Assembly: GCF_003287935.1 (NCBI RefSeq)
Contig: NZ_CP030287.1
Location: forward strand, 4,616,267-4,680,266
Length of the DNA stretch: 64,000 nt
Source of the DNA: Streptomyces sp. ICC1
Lineage (GTDB): Bacteria > Actinomycetota > Actinomycetes > Streptomycetales > Streptomycetaceae
Reading direction: 5' to 3'
The first letter of the stretch is position 1. Every line of letters begins with the position of its first letter. The position numbers and the translations under genes were made by a program. The notes beneath the pieces are model-generated. The model was not told where the DNA came from, made no database searches, and saw only the letters and a program-made list of their open reading frames with translations. Positions 59,336 through 64,000 of this stretch are shown here, piece by piece.

Positions 59336-60388
59336 TCAGCCGGTCTTCTTGGCGTTCTGGAGGGCCTTCGCGAGGTCTTCCAGGATCTGCGCGCACTTCT
59401 CGTACGAGTAGATCGGCTCGGTCACGCGGGGGGTGACCTGGCCGGCCTTGACGGCGGGCAGCTCGGCCCAGGTCGGCTTGGCCTTCAGCTCGGTCGGCTG
59501 GAGGGTGCCGGTGCGGTTGTCGAGGAGGACGACGTCGGCCTTGTACTTGCCGGCGTTCTCCCAGCTGAGGCTCTCGAAGAAGCCGCCCTCGTCCGTCGTC
59601 TCCGGGGTGACGAACTCGACGCCGAGCGACTGGAAGTACTTCAGGTCGGCGGAGGTGTCGGGGGTGGAGATGTAGAACAGGTCGGCGGAGCCGGAGCCGA
59701 CGAGCACCTTGATGCCCGGGTTCGCCTTGGTGGCCTCGCGGAGCTTCGCGGAGGCCGCCTCGAAGCGGGCCTTGCCGTCGACGGCCTTCTTGGAGTTCAG
59801 GTCGGCGCCCAGGGACTCGGCGAGGGCCGCGGTGCGGGCCAGGGCCTTGTCCATCGAGACGTCGCGGCCCACGCTGACCGCGGCGGCCGGGGCGAGCTTG
59901 AAGATCTTGTCCTTGGAGGCCTCCGGCACGTACCAGTACGTGCCGTCCCAGGTGTTGGTGACCAGCAGGTCGGGCTGGAGCGCGGCGTACTTCTCGACGT
60001 TGAACTCGTCGTAGACGTTGCCGAGGATCTCGACCTTGGAGATGTCCATCGAACCGGCCTGGACGTCGGGCTTGCCGTCGGCGGTCTTCGTCGGACCGAA
60101 GACGCCCTTGACCTTGACGCCGTAGTCGTACAGCGCGGCGGCGGTGCCGGTGAAGGCGACGATGTTCTTCGGCCTCGACTTCGCGGTCAGGGGCTGCTGG
60201 GAGAGGTCGTCCTGGAAGCTCCAGGAACCCGAGCCCGTGCCCTTGTCGCCCGATCCGTCCTTCGCGGAGCCGTTGCCGCCGCAGGCGGTGAGCGCGGCGA
60301 CCAGGCCGAGGGCGCCGCCTGCCGCGATGAGGCCGCGGCGGGTGAGGAGGGAGGATCGGGATCTGGGCATGGCAGTGTCCGCTTTCAT
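59336..60388 (-). CDS. desE: Siderophore-binding lipoprotein (DesE-like)
   Basis: 350 residues from ATG at 60388, or 344 from ATG at 60370 (MPRSRSSLLTRRGLIAAGG). Twin-arginine lipoprotein signal ending LTACGG. Type III periplasmic-binding fold: NIVAFTGTAAALYDYGVKV, QPDLLVTNTWDGTYWYVPE, GIKVLVGSGSADLFYI, VEFVTPETTDEGGFF. Binds hydroxamate-type ferric siderophores in homologues. Iron box in its promoter. The desferrioxamine genes usually next to it are not here. Confidence 0.85.
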   Translation of the reverse strand: MKADTAMPRSRSSLLTRRGLIAAGGALGLVAALTACGGNGSAKDGSGDKGTGSGSWSFQDDLSQQPLTAKSRPKNIVAFTGTAAALYDYGVKVKGVFGPTKTADGKPDVQAGSMDISKVEILGNVYDEFNVEKYAALQPDLLVTNTWDGTYWYVPEASKDKIFKLAPAAAVSVGRDVSMDKALARTAALAESLGADLNSKKAVDGKARFEAASAKLREATKANPGIKVLVGSGSADLFYISTPDTSADLKYFQSLGVEFVTPETTDEGGFFESLSWENAGKYKADVVLLDNRTGTLQPTELKAKPTWAELPAVKAGQVTPRVTEPIYSYEKCAQILEDLAKALQNAKKTG

Positions 60389-60421
60389 GCGTGCGAGGTG
60401 GCGGTGGAGCCGTCGAAGGAA

Positions 60422-60440
60422 AGTTAGCCTAACCTTACCT
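60422..60440 (-). promoter_or_regulatory. Iron box (DmdR/IdeR-type) for desE
   Basis: Minus strand reads TAAGGTTAGGCTAACTTT, close to the actinobacterial consensus TTAGGTTAGGCTCACCTAA. 34-50 bp upstream of the gene, so iron-loaded DmdR1 would repress it. Confidence 0.8.
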
Positions 60441-60450
60441 GAACGTGGTG

Positions 60451-60479
60451 AGGGGCCCCGAGTGCTCGGGGCCCCCTCG
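60451..60479. terminator. Terminator of acyl-CoA dehydrogenase operon
   Basis: GAGGGGCCCCGAG / CTCGGGGCCCCCTC hairpin with a 2-base loop, just beyond the desE iron box and about 90 bp after the dehydrogenase stop. Confidence 0.75.
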
Positions 60480-60498
60480 TCCGCGGTCCGCGGTCCGC

Positions 60499-60540
60499 GA
60501 ACGGCGAACGGCGAACTGTGAACGGCGAACTGTGAACTGC
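60499..60540. repeat. Six tandem heptamers
   Basis: GAACGGC or GAACTGT/C repeated six times without gaps, preceded by two CCGCGGT heptamers. Noncoding microsatellite-like array between the dehydrogenase gene and its terminator. Confidence 0.8.
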
Positions 60541-60568
60541 GGACTTGCGGTGTGCGCACGGCCGTCGG

Positions 60569-61729
60569 TCAGGCGGAGAGCCCCAGTTCACGGGCGATCA
60601 GCATGCGCTGCACCTCGCTCGTGCCCTCGCCGATCTCCAGGATCTTCGAATCGCGCCACATGCGGGCCACCGGGTACTCGTTCATGAACCCGTAGCCGCC
60701 GTGGATCTGCGTGGCGTCGCGCGCGTTGTCGACGGCCACCGTCGAGGAGTACAGCTTCGCGATGGCCGCCTCCTTCTTGAACGGCTCTCCGGCCACGAGC
60801 CGGGAGGCCGCGTCGCGCCAGCCGATCCGGGCCATGTGCGCGCGCATCTCCATGTCCGCCAGCTTGAACTGGATGGCCTGGTTGTCGCCGATCGCCTTGC
60901 CGAAGGCGTGCCGCTCCTTCGCGTACTTGACCGACTCGTCCACGCAGCCCTGCGCGAGCCCGGTGGCGAGCGCCGAGATGGCGATGCGGCCCTCGTCGAG
61001 GATCCGCAGGAACTGGGCGTAACCGCGGCCCTCCTCGCCGACCAGGTTGGCGAGCGGGACCCGTACGTCCTGGAAGGCCAGTTCGCGGGTGTCCGAGGAG
61101 TTCCAGCCCACCTTGGAGTACGGGGCGGCCACCGTGAAGCCGGGGGTGCCGGACGGGACGATGATCGAGGAGATCTCGGGGCGGCCGCCCGCCTTGCGGC
61201 CCGTCACGGCGGTGACGGTGACCAGACCGGTGATGTCCGTACCGGAGTTGGTGATGAAGCACTTGGAGCCGTTGATGACCCACTCGTCGCCGTCCCGGAC
61301 GGCGGTCGTGCGGGTGCCGCCCGCGTCGGAGCCCGCGCCGGGCTCGGTCAGGCCGAAGGCGCCCAGGACCTCCCCGGAGCACATCTTCGGCAGCCACTGC
61401 CGCTTCTGCTCCTCGGTGCCGAAGAGGTAGAGGGGCATCGCGCCCAGCGAGACGCCCGCCTCCAGGGTGATGGCGACCGAGGAGTCGACGCGGGCGAGCT
61501 CCTCCAGGGCGATGCCGAGGGCGAGGTAGTCGCCGCCCATGCCGCCGTACTCCTCGGGGAAGGGCAGGCCGAACAGGCCCATGCGGCCCATCTCGGCGAC
61601 GATCTCGTACGGGAACTCGTGCCGCTCGTACAGGTCGCCGATCTTCGGTGCCACGACATCGTGCGCGAACGCCTCGACGGTGCGGCGGAGTTCCTCGTGC
61701 TCGGGGGTGAGCCGGTGGTCGAGGGCCAT
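60569..61729 (-). CDS. Acyl-CoA dehydrogenase
   Basis: 386 residues, ATG at 61729. FAD motifs AFGLTEPGAGSDAGGTRT and FITNSGTDITG, RHAFGKAIGDNQAIQFKLAD, QIHGGYGFMNEYPVARMWRD and the catalytic-Glu region ILEIGEGTSEVQRM. Full length. Neighbouring HMG-CoA lyase and biotin-dependent carboxylase point to leucine/isovalerate degradation, so isovaleryl-CoA or a related branched acyl-CoA is the likely substrate. Confidence 0.9.
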   Translation of the reverse strand: MALDHRLTPEHEELRRTVEAFAHDVVAPKIGDLYERHEFPYEIVAEMGRMGLFGLPFPEEYGGMGGDYLALGIALEELARVDSSVAITLEAGVSLGAMPLYLFGTEEQKRQWLPKMCSGEVLGAFGLTEPGAGSDAGGTRTTAVRDGDEWVINGSKCFITNSGTDITGLVTVTAVTGRKAGGRPEISSIIVPSGTPGFTVAAPYSKVGWNSSDTRELAFQDVRVPLANLVGEEGRGYAQFLRILDEGRIAISALATGLAQGCVDESVKYAKERHAFGKAIGDNQAIQFKLADMEMRAHMARIGWRDAASRLVAGEPFKKEAAIAKLYSSTVAVDNARDATQIHGGYGFMNEYPVARMWRDSKILEIGEGTSEVQRMLIARELGLSA

Positions 61730-61737
61730 GGTCTTCG

Positions 61738-62670
61738 TTACTCCTTGTGGGAGAGGGCGCGGACGGTACGGGAGGGGCTGGGTCGCCCCAACCGCTCGGC
61801 CATCCACACGCTCGTGGCGGTGAGGGCGGCCAGATCGACCCCGGTCTCGACGCCGAGGCCGTCGAGCATCCAGACGAGGTCCTCGGTCGCGAGATTGCCG
61901 GTGGCGCTCTTGGCGTACGGGCATCCGCCGAGGCCGCCGGCGGAGGCGTCGACGGTGGTCACGCCGTGCTGGAGCGCGGCGAGGGTGTTGGACAGGGCCT
62001 GGCCGTAGGTGTCGTGGAAGTGCACGCCGATCCGGTCGGTGCCGACGCCCTCCTCGTTGAGCGCGGAGAGGAGGGTCCGCACGTGTCCCGGGGTGGCGAC
62101 GCCGATGGTGTCGCCGAGGCTCAGCTCGTCACAGCCGAGGTCGAGCAGGGCCTTGGCGACGCCGACCACCTGGTGGACCGGGACCGGCCCCTCCCAGGGG
62201 TCGCCGAAGCACATCGAGAGATAGCCGCGCACGTGCGCCCCGTGCTCCTTGGCCCGGGCCACGACGGGCTCGAACATGGCGAGGGACTCGGCGACGGTGC
62301 GGTTGAGGTTGCGCGAGGCGAAGGTCTCGGTGGCCGAACCGAACACGGCGATACGGGTGGCACCGAGCGCGAGCGCGCGGTCGAGGCCGCGCTCGTTGGG
62401 CACGAGGACGGGCAGCGCGGCCTTCACGTCGGCGAGGAGCGGGAACAGTTCCTCGGCGTCGGCCAGCTGGGGGACCCACTTGGGGTGCACGAAGCTGGTG
62501 GCCTCGATGGTGGTGAGCCCGGCGGCGGCCAGCCGGTGGACGAACTCGGCCTTGACGGCGGTGGGGACGGCCGTCTTCTCGTTCTGCAGCCCGTCGCGGG
62601 CGCCGACCTCGTGGATGCGGACGCGCGCCGGGAGTCCGGCCGCGGGGACGGTCATGGGCAGCCCGTTCAC
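61738..62670 (-). CDS. Hydroxymethylglutaryl-CoA lyase
   Basis: 310 residues, GTG at 62670 overlapping the carboxylase stop (GTGA). RIHEVGARDGLQNEK with the catalytic Asp, FVHPKWVPQLAD, YLSMCFGDPW, GVHFHDTYGQAL and the signature DASAGGLGGCPYAKSATGN with the active Cys. Splits HMG-CoA to acetoacetate and acetyl-CoA, the last step of leucine breakdown. 8 bp ahead of the acyl-CoA dehydrogenase. Confidence 0.92.
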   Translation of the reverse strand: MNGLPMTVPAAGLPARVRIHEVGARDGLQNEKTAVPTAVKAEFVHRLAAAGLTTIEATSFVHPKWVPQLADAEELFPLLADVKAALPVLVPNERGLDRALALGATRIAVFGSATETFASRNLNRTVAESLAMFEPVVARAKEHGAHVRGYLSMCFGDPWEGPVPVHQVVGVAKALLDLGCDELSLGDTIGVATPGHVRTLLSALNEEGVGTDRIGVHFHDTYGQALSNTLAALQHGVTTVDASAGGLGGCPYAKSATGNLATEDLVWMLDGLGVETGVDLAALTATSVWMAERLGRPSPSRTVRALSHKE

Positions 62671-63261
62671 TTGGCCTCCTCCTCGGTCGCGGGGGTGACC
62701 ACGGCCAGGACCTGGTCCATGGCGACGGTGGTGCCGGGGGTGACGTCGATTTCGGTGACGGTGCCGGCGTGCGGGGCGGAGATGACGTGCTCCATCTTCA
62801 TGGCCTCGACGACGAGCAGGCTCTGCCCGGCGATGACCGTGTCCCCCACGGCCACCTTGACGACGGTGACGGTGCCGGGCATCGGCGCGGCGAGGGTTCC
62901 GGCGCCGGTGTGCCCCCGGCCGCTGAGGGCTGCTGCCACGGGGTCGTGGTCCTGGACGTGCCAGGAGTCGCCGTCGCGCCCGAGCCAGGTCCCCTCCGGG
63001 GAGGTGGCGTGGCTGAACCGGTGGGTGACCCCGTCGAGTTCGACCGTGAGCCGATCGGAGGTCAGCTCGACGATCCGTCCCCGGGCCGGTGCGCTGGGGG
63101 CGTCGCCGTCGAGTGCAGGTGCGAGGAGCAGTTCTGTGTCAGAACCGGACGGCCGGGTGCGGATCGTGACCGGGTCCTGGCCCGGGAGGCGGAAGTGGTG
63201 GACCGTCCAGGCGGGCGTCCCGCCGAGGCGCCAGCCGTTGGCGGAGTCGAACGGGTCGACC
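62667..63261 (-). pseudogene. Acyl-CoA carboxylase alpha subunit, C-terminal part only
   Basis: About 198 residues remain: the BT-type linker (WVDPFDSANGWRL, AWTVHHFRLPG, VELDGVTHRFSHA) and the biotinyl domain with VEAMKMEHVIS. The whole biotin carboxylase domain, more than 1.3 kb, is missing. The coding sequence dissolves at a GC-rich repeat near 63262. Would have carboxylated methylcrotonyl- or propionyl-CoA in the leucine pathway operon. Confidence 0.8.
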
Positions 63262-63345
63262 CACCTCTTCGGCCCGTCCGGCGTTCGAGGACCGGGGTCC
63301 GGGGCGGAGCCCCGGTTTCGGGAAGGGGCGGGGTACCACCACCCC
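63262..63345. other. GC-rich repeat at a gene-to-gene junction
   Basis: Contains CGTCCGGCGTTCGAGGAC, GGGGCGGAGCCCC and GGGAAGGGGCGGGG, the pattern of a dispersed intergenic repeat I know from many Streptomyces genomes. Here it sits exactly where two genes are both broken, so it is a recombination or misassembly point. Confidence 0.65.
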
Positions 63346-64000
63346 CACGCCTGTCCCGCAGGTCCCGGACACCCGTGTCCCGACCGTCATCGCGGACGAC
63401 GTGCACGTGATCTACAAGGTGCACGGCACCGGCGGCCGCAAGGGCGGCGCCACCGCGGCCCTGAGTCGGATCTTCTCCCGCAAGCCCGCCCCCGGCATCC
63501 GCGAGGTGCACGCCGTCAAGGGTGTCAGCTTCACCGCGTACAAGGGCGAGGCCATCGGCCTGATCGGCACCAACGGCTCCGGCAAGTCCACCCTGCTGTC
63601 CGCCATCGCCGGCCTCCAGCCGGTCGCGCGCGGCCGGATCTTCTCGCACGGCCAGCCGTCCCTGCTCGGCGTGAACGCCGCGCTGATGAACGACCTGACC
63701 GGCGAGCGCAACGTCGTCCTCGGCGGCCTCGCGATGGGCATGACCAAGCAGCAGATCCGCGAGCGCTACCAGGGCATCGTCGACTTCTCCGGGATCAACG
63801 AGAAGGGCGACTTCATCTCGCTTCCCATGCGGACCTACTCCTCCGGCATGGGCGCCCGGCTGCGCTTCTCCATCGCCGCCGCCAAGGACCACGACGTCCT
63901 GATGATCGACGAGGCCCTGGCCACGGGCGACGCCGCCTTCCAGCGGCGCAGCCAGGCCCGCATCGAGGAGCTCCGCGAACAGGCCGGCACCGTCTTCCTC
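63346..64000 (+). CDS. Teichoic-acid-type ABC exporter ATPase (TagH/Wzt-like), partial at both ends
   Basis: About 218 residues visible. Walker A LIGTNGSGKSTLL near residue 75, SLLGVNAALMNDLTGERNV, signature TYSSGMGARLRFSIA, Walker B VLMIDEALATGD, typical of the TagH/RfbB class that exports cell-wall glycopolymers. No start codon: the frame enters from the repeat as TTPTPVPQVPDTRVPT, so the first residues are lost. The frame is open at the right edge. Often found with GT2 genes like the one at 34334. Confidence 0.8.

Overview
The window is Streptomyces DNA: GC-rich throughout, with strong third-position GC bias, GTG/TTG starts, many 4-bp ATGA/GTGA overlaps, and hallmark genes (adpA, orn, glmS, a DesE-like siderophore-binding lipoprotein, a tRNA-His). 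It is a mosaic rather than one syntenic stretch. At least one junction, at 19232-19329, looks like sequencing-library adapter and not genome, so linkage across it should not be trusted.

Region 1 (1-19231) is a conjugation-type module. A long minus-strand operon (16762 down to 2106) carries a two-domain cell-wall hydrolase, small and large membrane proteins of an actinobacterial type IV secretion system, an SCO6880-family protein, a VirB4-like ATPase, a string of unrecognised cytoplasmic proteins and an MFS transporter. A second minus-strand operon (1988 to the left edge) carries a degenerate relaxase-like protein. A lone N6-adenine-type DNA methyltransferase and a DUF4913/RelE-like pair face the other way. 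Four promoters in the module share a CCCCGG..CCGGGG operator, which suggests one regulon.

Region 2 (19330-34333) holds chromosomal genes (hisC; a drrAB-like exporter with a DUF4097 protein and a GbsR/MarR regulator) interrupted by three small replicon-like elements. Each has two adjacent winged-helix genes, here called A and B, with RepL-like features, and a palindrome- or iteron-rich region upstream of A. Elements 1 and 2 also encode a Streptomyces-type XRE regulator with small cysteine-containing proteins. Two elements are bracketed by an intact chromosomal gene on one side and a copy of the same gene's 3' end on the other (hisC at 20393 and 24301; the GbsR/MarR gene at 27907 and 32663). 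I see no integrase or transposase in any of them. This is the best candidate for an undescribed system in the window.

Region 3 (34334-49028) has a family 2 glycosyltransferase, a shikimate-type operon aroC-aroB-transketolase-aroA, a 3'-damaged XRE/TPR regulator running in frame into aroC, a spermidine-synthase-like protein, a two-component system, a DUF5993/DsbB pair and an F420-type oxidoreductase.

Region 4 (49067-63261) follows the gene order I recall for the S. coelicolor SCO2793-SCO2777 neighbourhood: tRNA-His, orn, adpA, a small membrane protein, universal stress protein, YaaH-type transporter, glmS, DUF4429, GH20 hexosaminidase, desE-like gene with iron box, acyl-CoA dehydrogenase, HMG-CoA lyase and carboxylase. 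Two departures stand out: adpA has no TTA codon, and the desferrioxamine genes expected between the hexosaminidase and desE are missing. The carboxylase gene is cut at a GC-rich repeat near 63262-63345 and followed by a teichoic-acid-type ABC ATPase that lacks its own start.
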